A stretch of DNA of 64,000 bases from Arctopsyche grandis (Eukaryota > Arthropoda > Insecta > Trichoptera > Hydropsychidae), in NCBI RefSeq assembly GCF_051622035.1, contig NC_135355.1, positions 930,001 to 994,000 of the forward strand. The letters are read 5' to 3'. The notes beneath the pieces were generated by a model. It had not been told where the DNA came from, did not search any database, and was given only the letters and a program-made list of their open reading frames with translations. Positions within the stretch are counted from its first letter, which is position 1; each line of letters begins with the position of its first letter. The position numbers were made by a program, and so were the translations under genes. Shown one piece after another: positions 1 to 9,492 of this stretch.

Positions 1-1400
1 TGATGATTAGCTTAAATTCTAACAGTAATGAATTTATATACTCTTCTTTAAAACAATGAAGTGTTGACGATACGTATCGTACAATTTCGGTTAGTCGGTG
101 TTTAAGTGGGCTGGATAACCGAAACCTTAATTTTGTTGCCGTTTCTTTCTTCGATATTTATATTGAGTGAATGCGACAATATATATATCAATATATATAT
201 TAAGTGAATGCGACAGTTGCACCTAGACCAGATAATATCTATTTTAAATCGACAAAATCGAGGTTTCGTATTCTCCAGTTTTCTCCTCCGAAACTGGACC
301 AATTTAAAAAAAAATTCATCATCGTATGAAAAAGATATTTTCTATGTTTGTATGGTCATATTTTTTTAAAAATCAACCGTTAAATAAGCACGCTGGACTC
401 TTTTCGTGGGTGTAAAAAAGAGGCAATTTTATAGATGTTTGGCAGCTCCTAACTCCTATAAATAATAACGAATCAAAAAAATAAAACCATAAAAACATGC
501 CAATGGTAGATATCTATAGCATATTAAAAAACAATTTCTCTATTGCCATTATTGAGGAAGATAGAAGTGTAATACGTAATTGTATGGACAAGGCGCTGGT
601 GTACAGCCGTCTTAAGATGTGCTATAAATCACTGGTGTTACTTATTAAATTAGGTGTGCCACAAATCAATGCTGCTAATTATTAAATTAGGTGTACCACA
701 AATCAATGGTGCTACTTATTACATAAGGTTTGCCACAAATCAATAGTGTGTCTAATCCCTACTGGTTAGTCGACAAGCGAGTGTACATGACAGTATGTAT
801 GTAATAAAATAATTAACAAAAATATAATCATATTTTAGTTCATTTCAAATTAAATATACATAATCAATAAAGCATACATAAAACTCCATATTGAAATTTC
901 CACAAAATCACCACGAACGTAAGCGGGCAAGAGGAAAATTCACCTCCATTTTCCGGCCACAACGTGACAATTTTCACGCAACATTGCCCGCCGGCTTTAA
1001 TCCGATCACATTTATAATGAATTTCGTGTCAAGTGCGTTACAATTTTGCATGAAAATCATGTTTACTTTTAATAAGTGGCTATCGGTGCCAATAACGAAT
1101 TAACATATTCGAAAGATTAGCATCTGCTTCCATGGCTTACCGTTTCATCACCCGACCCCCATTATATTCTATTATGTTTTTAATGTATACACACTCTTAC
1201 GTAGGTACGTGTGTGTATCTAAAATGTGTAGCTAGACTAAACATGTACCCACCCACGGTGGAGTAGAATACTCATAAGCCATTATGGGTACAACTAAGTG
1301 GCTCCATTATTCACTGACCCTTATTGAAAGTGTGGCCATTAATCACTCATCAACATCGACGAGAAGTTCAAATACTTAATAAGTCTGCTAACTCAGTCTT
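1..1400. other. AT-rich region without a supported gene
   Basis: No open frame here looks like a real gene. Positions 880-1110 are visibly richer in GC than their surroundings and look like unique sequence, but the short frame there shows no family motif. A local duplication of a phrase around acaaatcaatggtgctac recurs three times between 640 and 750. Confidence 0.5.
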
Positions 1401-1402
1401 CA

Positions 1403-1427
1403 CCACACACACACACACACACACACA
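1403..1427. repeat. (CA)n microsatellite
   Basis: An uninterrupted CA dinucleotide run of about 12 units. Confidence 0.95.
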
Positions 1428-1854
1428 TATTCCTCTACATTACACTTGGTAATCGGTATTATGTTAAAACTTTCTTCGAAATTTGTCGATTAATATTTAT
1501 CACATGTAACTTTTATGGCCGCGATAAATCTCTTTACATCGGCTTTAGCGACTCACAAACTCAGCATAAACTAATTTTTTAACGATGGAAAGCAAATAAT
1601 ATTCTAGTAGAAATATTTTTGCTTAAAATTTTGTGGCAAAGCATTTTTCAAAACCAAAAAGTTAGAGCGAACTTCTGTAATATATTCTAGTATCAGAGTG
1701 TACAAACTTTCTAGCATGGAAGCTGCACTGCAGCTTTTTAAGGGCTTTATTAATTTAAAATGCAACGTGATACAATTAAATGTGCAATTTGAATGTTTGA
1801 AAAATGCATTTAAAACATTCTTAGTAACATATTTGATTTTTAAATTACTGAATT

Positions 1855-1992
1855 ATGTTAACAATACATCTTATATCTATTTTAATAGCTACTGATCTAC
1901 TGATCATGTTCTATTTTACAATTTTAATTTCATTTTGTTTGTAAGCATAGTATTATATTATTCTAATGTTAATGTACAGCATAACAGGAAAA
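1855..1992 (-). mobile_element. LINE 3' untranslated fragment (family L1a)
   Basis: This stretch, containing the phrase atagctactgatctactg, recurs at 3955-4030 and 12470-12580 in the same orientation and at 53480-53620 in the opposite one. In the 12.7 and 53.2 kb copies it lies just downstream of a LINE ORF2 C-terminus, which identifies it as LINE 3' UTR. Confidence 0.7.
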
Positions 1993-2028
1993 ATAAATGA
2001 ATATAAAAAACTTTAGTAAAAAAACTAT

Positions 2029-2317
2029 TGTAACGTTACATAGAGAGACGCCCCGTAGACCGGTGACGTCATGGTGACGCCGACCAATGGTGGAGTCGGG
2101 CGTTGCGGCCAATGGCTGCACCCGACTCCTTGACCAATGACTATACGTGTCATAACGTGTATGCGCTGAGCGCTGAATATTTATAAGTATGGTGCGCTCT
2201 CGAACGGTGGAATTCGGATCCTGACCTCCACCGGACGAGCAGCAATAAAGACCTGGAACCTGCCTGCGTGTTTTCTTGTACCTCGACCTGACTCCACTTA
2301 CCGTTGAATACTCTTCA
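2029..2317 (+). mobile_element. Solo LTR of an LTR retrotransposon
   Basis: A 289-bp unit starts TGTAACGTTACA and ends CTCTTCA, so it has the 5'-TG...CA-3' ends of an LTR. It is flanked on both sides by ctat (2025-2028 and 2318-2321), a 4-bp target duplication. It contains a TATA-like tatttataag near 2178 and an AATAAA at about 2244, the expected promoter and polyadenylation signals. It is much richer in GC than its surroundings, and no internal retrotransposon sequence follows. The 4-bp duplication fits Ty3/Gypsy-type elements, but the clade is an inference. Confidence 0.8.
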
Positions 2318-2334
2318 CTATATTAAAAAAGAGG

Positions 2335-2490
2335 ACACCTATAAGGCGAGGTACCATTTCCGGTCAACTTAAAAATTTGAAAAAAATTTACGTCGTGTCG
2401 ATAAGAATTTCAGTAACCGATACTAAGTTTCAGTTCGATAGGACTAACGGTGCTAAAAATATCCCCAAAATACACACACACACATTTTTT
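2335..2490 (+). repeat. Interspersed repeat containing an atttccggtcaac box
   Basis: This block matches 43240-43395 closely in the same orientation. Both start with an accatttccggtcaactt phrase and continue through a shared agtttcagttcgatagga phrase. The 43-kb copy is the last unit of the CCGGAAGT-box repeat described at 42160-43400. Confidence 0.75.
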
Positions 2491-2589
2491 TTCTAGATCA
2501 TGAAAACGTGATCAGTGATCGATTCTGAGTTCGAATCAGTCAAAATCTCGAGTTCGAATTTTCGCATGATCACAAAACTTCATATATTG

Positions 2590-2888
2590 TTACTACGTAC
2601 ATAGATAAAATAAAAAAACTCAAGTAAAATAAGTGTATATAAACAAACAATAAAATTAATAAAATAAAAAGGCAATTTAATCAATATTTCAACAACAAAT
2701 GTACAAATGTGTGGGATTAAAATTTCAATCAAAATGATTTCAATGATTGGGGTTTCAATCAAAAAGATTTCAATGATTGGGGTTTCAATCAAAATTATGA
2801 TCCCGGCTTAAACTAATGTAGATAAATATATTACTAAGAGGTATGGGCCGCCTTGGTATGTATGTGATGATCTAAAAGCGGCCCATGA
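2590..2888. mobile_element. Half of a fold-back element
   Basis: The sequence from about 2655 to 2850 matches the left arm of the large hairpin at 4885-5260 (shared phrase ttatgatcccggcttaaac). A gggccgc...gcggccc inverted pair at its right edge corresponds to the hairpin loop. The phrase caatgattggggtttcaatc is duplicated in tandem here. The second arm is missing. Confidence 0.65.
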
Positions 2889-3487
2889 TGTATGTATGTA
2901 AGTAAGCTTATTGTAAAAAACTAAATGTATGTAAGCTTATTGTAAATCATATTAACAATTAAATACAACATAACTTCTTATTGAATACTTATCTCGCAGA
3001 TAAAACCGACTGAGGAGATATACAGTGAAATGTCAGATTTGACATATTTGGCCAAAAATCAATATACATATATCGTGTATTACATTACATGAAGCTAGAA
3101 GCCAAATTTGAAATTTATATATACATATGAGAGTTAAAACTATAAATATTTAAATATTAGAGATAACGAGAACCTATAGAGCAAATTTTATAAAATATAG
3201 AGTGAATTATAGGCGTTTAAACAATTAAAATCTGAAATAGCATATCAAGGCGAAAAGGTTGAAGATAGATTATGGCAGCCTTACGTACCGTCATAAACGT
3301 CACCGTATCCGAGATTCTGGATATTTGTTACGCATTGTATACGATATTTTATCTCTAACGTAATGGCAGACGATACATTTACGTATATTGATGACCAAAA
3401 TGAGCAATATGGCAAAGTATGAAAACGATCGGATAAGAGATAAAAATGACCACTAACACGAAAGCCATGTGAAACGTAAAGGAGGTA
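2889..3487 (-). mobile_element. Family M interspersed repeat, subfamily I, copy A
   Basis: Read on the minus strand, this runs from the cctcctttacgtttcacatg end at 3487, through the conserved core ccatattgctcattttggtc, to an aagcttacataca end near 2889. It matches copies B (20645-21265) and C (54625-55215) over about 600 bp. No protein is encoded and no clear terminal inverted repeat is visible, so its class is unknown. Confidence 0.75.
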
Positions 3488-3615
3488 AGTAAAAATAGCT
3501 CAAAAACCTATTTACAATTCTTATAAATACTCATAATACATCTTGTACAGAATACTAACTAAAGACTCTCTGAAGTCGAAGATCTATAGCAGATTTTGTT
3601 TAGATAATCTGTGAT
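3487..3615 (-). mobile_element. LINE 3' UTR fragment (family L1a)
   Basis: It matches 12595-12715, the sequence immediately downstream of a LINE ORF2 C-terminus on the minus strand. It abuts copy A of family M without a gap. Confidence 0.55.
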
Positions 3616-3634
3616 TGGAAATAAGGGAAATAAT

Positions 3635-3905
3635 CAGGAGAAAGTTTACCTCTTATCCGATTGTTTTCATACTTTGCCATATTGCTCATTTTGGTCATCA
3701 ATACAAGTAAATGGATCCTCCGCCATTACGATAGAGATAAAATATCGTTTAAGAAGCGAAACAAGTCCGGACATTTTTAATCTCGGTGACAGTTGGTAGT
3801 CATTAATTTTATACATAGATGGCGGTAGTAAAATAAAATTATTGGTATTTTTATTCAGAATGATAATTTTATATACAAATTATGTATAGAAGAGGTATGT
3901 TTTTA
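3635..3905 (+). mobile_element. Family M repeat, diverged copy D
   Basis: It contains the conserved core (ctcttatccgat, then catactttgccatattgctc) but then follows a different tail, with ttggtagtcattaattttat, that is shared with copy E at 23125-23395. D and E therefore form their own subfamily. Confidence 0.7.
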
Positions 3906-4035
3906 AAAAGCTTTTTTTAATCTTTTTATTTGATTTTTAAATGCTTTTTATTATTACTAAATTATGTTCACAATACATATTATATCTATTTTAATAGCTA
4001 CTGATCTACTGATCATTTTCTACTTTACAATTGAT
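3900..4035 (-). mobile_element. LINE 3' UTR fragment (family L1a)
   Basis: It shares the atagctactgatctactgat phrase with 1855-1992, 12470-12580 and (reversed) 53480-53620. Confidence 0.6.
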
Positions 4036-4571
4036 GGGCTGAAAACCAGATTGGTACAAGTGAAATTTTTGAAAAAATCTGGTTTAAGTGCTAAAATAAT
4101 AGCATATATGAAAAGCTATTATTTTTAACCCAGTCTGTCTGCAGTCCTGCAGTCTGTAGATGTGAATTTCTAGCATGTCCAGTTCCAAGAACTGTACTAT
4201 AGCATTTAATGATATTTATGTAATATTATACATACATACGTATATTATATAAAGAAAGCAGATTCGATCGCCGAATAAATATTTTATGCAGATGGTGATG
4301 ATGATGATGAACGACCGCCGCGCCGTAAATAAACGACATTTTTTTTAATCTCGTTCAAACACTGTCGTATCCGTCGTTAGTAACACTGCGAAATTGCTTC
4401 CGTCGTTTCTTTAATGTAGTCTTGTTTATTTTGTAAATATTAAAAAATAAACCGAGACATAATTCTTAATTGGTTTTACGCCGTAAATATTCTCCAGTAA
4501 TTTATATCTACGCGACTGTTCAAATTTGCTTTCTTATTATATACATACATATGTATGTACTATACATATTG

Positions 4572-5588
4572 TATAGGGTTGTCAGATTTCATGAATGTCA
4601 AACCGGGACACCCCCCCCCCTCCCAAAAAAACAGATCAAATAATTTTTTAATTATATTAAATAATTAAATTATATTGATTACTTAAATAGGAACAAAAGC
4701 AGTCATAAAAAAATAAATTTAAAAACAATTGACAATATAATATAAACAAACGAATAGGAACAAAAGCAACCATAAACATCTAAATTTAAAAAAATACAAA
4801 TAATATACACTAAACACAGTGATAGGAATAAAAATACTATACAGATTTTTATATTATTAGTAACAAAATCAGTTATAAACATAATAAATAAAATAAAAAG
4901 GCAATAAAAACAATATTTCAACAACAAATTTACAAATATGTGCGATTTCAGGATTTCATGATCAAAGAGTTTTCAATGATTGGGGTTTCAATCAAAATTA
5001 TGATCCCGGCTTAAACTAATGTAATTAAATATATTACTAAGAGGTTTGGGCCGCATGTGATGATATATGTACGTATGTGATGATTTTAAATCGGCCCAAA
5101 CCTCTTAGTAATACAATTAATTACATTAGTTTAAGCCGGGATCATAATTTTGATTGAAACCCCAATCATTGAAAACTCTTTGATTGAAATATTAATAATG
5201 AAATCCCACATATTTGTACATTTGTTGTTGAAATATTGTTTAAATTGCCTTTTTATTTTATTTATATTTTAGTACATTATTTTATTACTAGTTTTTTTTT
5301 AGTTGAGTTTTTTTTATTTTATAATTTTAAATATCTTAATATTATATACAAAACTAAAAGGTTAGTATTTAAAAAAGTTTTTTTTACCAGGGTTTTTATT
5401 TTAAAATTTTAATTTACTAGTTATATAACCGGAGTAGAACTTTTAAATCTAAAAATAAAACTATCACTGTTTGATCTGTGTACATATATTAAGCCTGTAT
5501 TGGTTTGAAAGTTTGTTTTGATTTGAGGTTATGGGTTAAACGTCATTCTGTCAGATTCACCGAACAGTGTTGCCACCCTGCATAAAGG
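4572..5588 (+). mobile_element. Non-autonomous hAT-like element with internal fold-back
   Basis: The left end, agggttgtcag near 4575 followed by a gggacaccccc motif, resembles the ends of the hAT element at 54425-56158 (gttgcca and cgggac motifs). The right end, near 5570-5588, reads gttgccaccctg. Positions 5430-5545 match the 3' region of that hAT element (reverse complement of 55230-55345), including the segment at its stop codon. The interior is filled by the hairpin at 4885-5260, so this looks like a deletion derivative. Confidence 0.5.
4885..5260. repeat. Large inverted repeat, arms about 160-200 bp
   Basis: The left arm ends in aggtttgggccg (5041-5052) and the right arm starts with cggcccaaacct (5092-5103). 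The arms stay complementary outward through ccggcttaaac and gattggggtttcaatc to the caacaacaaat region. The loop is about 40 bp. This is a fold-back or MITE-like structure. It encodes nothing. Confidence 0.85.
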
Positions 5589-5639
5589 CCAGTGTGGCAA
5601 TACCCAAGACCGTTGGCTCAGCAAGCCTCCACAAAACTA

Positions 5640-5890
5640 TAAATATTTATATATTTAGAGATAACGAGAACCTATAAAGTTTAAATAATAAAAATTTGAT
5701 AGCGAGATGGCAGGGCGAAAAGTAATGAAACTACCGATGTGAATGATGAATGTGACAGATAAACGTCACCGTGTAATACGATGCAGTATTTTCAAACGTG
5801 TCTAATACGATATTTTTTCACCGTCGTAATTGCGGATGATACCTTAACTTATATTGATGACCAAAATGAGCAATATGGCAAAGTATGAAG
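5640..5890 (-). mobile_element. Family M repeat, partial diverged copy
   Basis: It contains agagataacgagaacctata and, at 5855-5888, the core gaccaaaatgagcaatatgg, in the order expected for a minus-strand copy. Confidence 0.65.
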
Positions 5891-5899
5891 TACACTTGC

Positions 5900-7300
5900 C
5901 TTACTGTACTGTCAAACATTGGACAGCCACTGTCAAAATTGTGTGTTTAAAACAGGACTGTGGAGTCGGAGCATTTCAAGCGGAGTCGGAGTCGAAGTCT
6001 TAAACGATCAACCGACTCGGACTACTTTTTATTATTTTCTTTAATTAATTAGGTCAACTAGAATCTTTTTTTTAACTAGAAATTTAAATTTATTTAAAAG
6101 AAATTAAATTTCTTATCATGAATTTATATGACATTATAAATAAAATCGTTGAATTGCACGTATTTTGATGTGTTGTAGACAAAACCGATTGTTTCCCTCG
6201 TCTCATAATTCAAAAATTGGGTTATATGTAAGTAAATTTTTAGTGACTTTTTTAATTCATTTAATTTTTTATATTTCATAAATCGCTATTATTTTAAATC
6301 TTATACTAACAATTTTATAGGTTTATTAACCCTCCCTCACCGAAGTAGGGTATGCAAGTGCCCCAATTTTTACGTTTTTCGTAATAACTATGTGGTTTTC
6401 AAAGCTATACACCCTATATTACTTGTATTCCTAGAATGAACTACAAGAAATTTATTTTAATAGATTTTGTGTGATTTAGAAAAGGGATACATCGTAATTT
6501 TATCGTGTATTAAACATCGAATAGTGCAAAATAGTTGCAATAAAAGAATAAAATAACGGCTGAAACAGAGCCATCTTTCCAAGGTGGGTATCAATTACAC
6601 ACTGGCCGTTGAGGGCAGCGTACTGAATGCACCCTATCTCTCTCTCTCTCGTGTACAAAGGGCTTCCCGCGATATTAATTACTTCTGCTAATATTGCTCA
6701 CATAATAAAAGTTTCAATGAGGAATACATATAGAAATTATGAAGAACCTCCATTCAGTATATTTGGAGAAATAAAATAAAATATAAATTCTGGTCACTCG
6801 CTATCCATCACAGTGCGGCAATTGAAGTAAAGTAAAGCAGCGTAATTGAAAGGAGAAACATATGTTGAGTAAAAATAAATAAAATATACTTACAGGTAAA
6901 TGTGCTTATAGGTATCTGCAAGTTAAATTAAATCTCCTACCTTCACTGTAACCTTTTTAAATATTCGCATTGTTGTAAAACAACGTATATATTCACCAGC
7001 TATATGTAGTCTCCATAGCAACAGTTTGAGCGCCTTTGCCAATCATCTTCTTCATTATACATTTATGTATATAATATTTTCATTTATAAAGAGTGCACGT
7101 AATTTAATTAAAACTGTTGCATATTTTATACCATTTTAAATATTTTTTTGATTTAAATTAATATCATACAAAAAGAAACAAATTTATTTCTCACACGCGT
7201 AGAAAAATTCAACATAACTAAATAATAAAAAACACGCACTTGAATCACTTTGTATCACAACACGTAGCCAATTAATCAATAGTGACCGGTGCAAATGATG
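5900..7300. other. Unannotated AT-rich stretch
   Basis: No gene or repeat family can be supported here. A short (CT)n run lies near 6640-6655. Positions 6590-6670 are slightly GC-rich. Confidence 0.5.
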
Positions 7301-7303
7301 ACT

Positions 7304-7325
7304 TATATGTAACATATATATATGT

Positions 7326-7413
<88 letters not shown>
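7304..7413. repeat. (AT)n followed by poly(T)
   Basis: About 70 bp of AT dinucleotides, preceded by two atgtaacatatatata units and followed by more than 20 T residues. Confidence 0.95.
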
Positions 7414-7420
<7 letters not shown>

Positions 7421-7544
7421 CAATATACACTCGCCATTACAGATTTGCTCCAATGCGACGGGTGTACGTTAACGAAATACAGAATACATAAACAATCAGA
7501 AATCAGAAATACAGTAATACATACATATATGTACAATCAGAATA

Positions 7545-7936
7545 TATAGCATATAACAATTAATCAGAAATAATAATCATAAAGACATCTATGGATTTAG
7601 ATTTTAGATTTTTTTTTTGTATACAATTTTTAAACATATAATAAATACGAAATTATAGAGATATCTATAGATTTCAGATTACTGTGTATAATTATTACAA
7701 ATTATACACAGGCAGATTTTGTGACAACAGGATTAGATCTAATACCAATTTTCAGGAACCGTTTCAGCAATGATCAGATAAAATTGGCAAACTCTGATAG
7801 AGAAACGATCGATTTGGAGTCACAAAACCCCCAAATCTAACCAGCAGTGGCGAGGACTCGAACCTTTGACCTCAGTGGTTTTAAATATATACGCTACCAC
7901 TAAGCAAACTGCTGGCTGTTTGGCTTAGTGGTAGGA
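7545..7936 (-). mobile_element. tRNA-derived SINE
   Basis: On the minus strand the head carries a pol III A box, GCTTAGTGGTAG (7905-7894), and a B box, GGTTCGAGTCC (7864-7854), about 30 bp apart. A body shared with 57600-57960 (-) and 46530-46700 (+) follows; common phrases include ttggagtcacaaa and agataaaattggcaaactctga. The tRNA-like head plus a non-tRNA body defines a SINE. A second A-box-like cttagtggtagg lies in the opposite orientation at 7923-7936, just outside the head. Confidence 0.8.
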
Positions 7937-8153
7937 TATAAACGAAGTACACGGATTCGCAGACGAATTATTCAGTAAAACTGTTTTCAACACTTGAATT
8001 GGGACGGGATTAATTTAATTAAATATTTTCAGCTTTATTTAAGAACGATATCATTGTATCGAATGCTATTTTGTATAATCAATTGAAACGTTGATTAACC
8101 GCGAACAATTTTTAACTACTTAGTGTAAGAGTCATCCGTAGAGACACGTTTTT

Positions 8154-8355
8154 TGGGCATGTATTTTTGTCAATTTTAGCATTTTCATTTTGCATTTTAG
8201 CATTTTAGGGCATCAAAAGAGTTTAATTTTAAATAATAAAAAATTCGATGAATTTTAATAAAATTTATTTAGCACATATATACAATTTAAAGACAACACA
8301 ACAATTAAAAAATAATATAAAAATTCAAAAATGTTTTGGAATTAAAATTACAATG
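8154..8355. mobile_element. hAT element end fragment in a K2P intron
   Basis: This stretch matches 32572-32795, the left end of the hAT element at 32572-40210, starting with the same tgggcat terminus and ending with ggaattaaaattacaatga. Similarity stops 22 bp before the K2P splice acceptor, so the element forms the last part of the intron. Confidence 0.75.
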
Positions 8356-8377
8356 ATTTTTTTTTTGTTTATTTCAG

Positions 8378-9177
8378 GTTATGGCAGTATGGTACCTCGC
8401 ACAGCGTTGGGAAAAGCCGTAACCATTGGATACGCCCTGCTAGGAATACCACTTACCATGTTGTACCTGACCAGTGTGGGATCTATGCTTTCAAAAGTGG
8501 CCAGAGGGGCGTTTTCGAGAGCCCTTTGCTGTTGCCTGTGCTCAAATTGCGGATACTGCTGCTACGACGAAAGGAGAATGGCTGAAAAGGAGCGACGCAT
8601 GAAGATGAAAAGGCAACAGGAGGAGATCAAAACACAACAGAACACCCAAAAACCACAAGAACCGTTCTACGTGGTCAAAGCAGCCTCGGAAGCCATGACG
8701 TCATCTCACAACAAGGACATGGACAAGTCGAATCCAAACCTGAACAAGGACGTGGACAACATCAGCTGGCCTGATACTGATTCGAAGCTTTCCATGCAAG
8801 GTTTGAGCATACTGGCGCCGATTCTTCTATGCCTGTGCATAATGTTCGCATACATAGTAATCGGCACCGTAGTTCTGTATAAAATTGACAATTTGCGTCC
8901 CATCGACGGATTCTACTTCTGCTTCATGTCTTTGAGCACTATCGGCTTTGGGAATCTGATTCCGGGGCATTCGAAGCAGAACGGCACTGAGAATGCAACC
9001 ATGTGGTTCTGCTCGATTTATATCATGTCTGGATTGGCTCTGACGGCCATGTGCTTCAACGTGGTCCACGACGAGATCATACACAGGCTGAAGCACCAGC
9101 AGAAGGAGTGGTCTCAAAAGGGCAACACAATAAAGGACGAGGTGAATCTGCGCGATCCTTTCTATATAGCGTCCTGA
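8378..9177 (+). CDS. Two-pore-domain (K2P, TWIK-like) potassium channel, last coding exon
   Basis: This exon encodes the C-terminal two thirds of a K2P leak potassium channel of the plasma membrane. A polypyrimidine tract and ttatttcag end at 8377, and a codon split after its first base gives the GYG of selectivity filter 1. In order, by exon residue: filter 1 (1-3); TM2 around ALLGIPLTMLYLTSVGSML; a cytosolic loop with a cysteine cluster (CCCLCSNCGYCCYD) and a charged KERRMKMKRQQEE stretch; TM3 around ILAPILLCLCIMFAYIVIGT; pore 2 with STIGFGNLIPG; and TM4 around IYIMSGLALTAMCFNVVHDE. The frame stops after RDPFYIAS, 266 residues in. The exon supplying TM1 and the first pore helix must lie upstream but was not located. 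An open frame runs back to 8248, but that part is intron and hAT sequence. Family assignment is firm; the exact paralog is not. Confidence 0.93.
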
Positions 9178-9492
9178 CAGTTCTACAATGGAGGCGCGGT
9201 CAAAACCGAGAATTTGTACAGTGTAATGGAGGAGACGAATTTGTGCACGATCAAAGGGAGAATGGGGGAGAGTTCCATGTGCTTGGATGATGTCATAGAA
9301 GAAGGTTCCACGATAGGAGGTGGGTCTAGTGTGAGCGATGTTCCCATGACTGAATTCAGTGGAGTTTCTTGCAACGGCGAGGACGAGATCGTGGCCATTG
9401 TCACGAAAAAGGACACTGTGAATAGTGTCAATATGGTGGCTTATAATTTCCTACCGGAAATGCTGAGCCAGGTCATAAACACCACACCGTGA
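9178..9492 (+). CDS. Candidate stop-codon readthrough extension of the K2P channel
   Basis: After the TGA at 9175-9177 (context TCC TGA CAG) the same frame stays open for 104 codons to a TGA at 9490-9492. The translation begins QFYNGGAVKTENLY and ends MLSQVINTTP. It looks coding: mixed composition, many G/C third positions and acidic, Ser/Gly-rich segments, quite unlike the AT-rich 3' flank. It would form a hydrophilic cytosolic tail. Readthrough is common in insects and TGA followed by C is a leaky context. The alternatives are a recent nonsense change or a base-calling error at 9175-9177, or splicing around the stop; the sequence alone cannot decide. Confidence 0.6.
   Translation, partial: QFYNGGAVKTENLYSVMEETNLCTIKGRMGESSMCLDDVIEEGSTIGGGSSVSDVPMTEFSGVSCNGEDEIVAIVTKKDTVNSVNMVAYNFLPEMLSQVINTTP

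Noticed and set aside
7184-7491. Overlapping open frames of 89 and 69 codons through the AT repeat
   Set aside because: They encode alternating Tyr-Ile and poly-Lys/Phe from the microsatellite and poly(T), with no coding signal.
7923-7936. A tRNA gene at the A-box-like cttagtggtagg
   Set aside because: No B box or cloverleaf follows on the plus strand; the recognisable A and B boxes belong to the minus-strand SINE.
8248-8377. Upstream 43 codons of the K2P open frame as a real N-terminus
   Set aside because: This part is hAT element plus a polypyrimidine tract ending in ttatttcag; the channel needs TM1 and the first pore helix before GYG, so 8378 is an exon start.
8706-9431. Open frames opposite and out of phase to the K2P exon
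   Set aside because: They are shadows of the coding frame and lack any domain.
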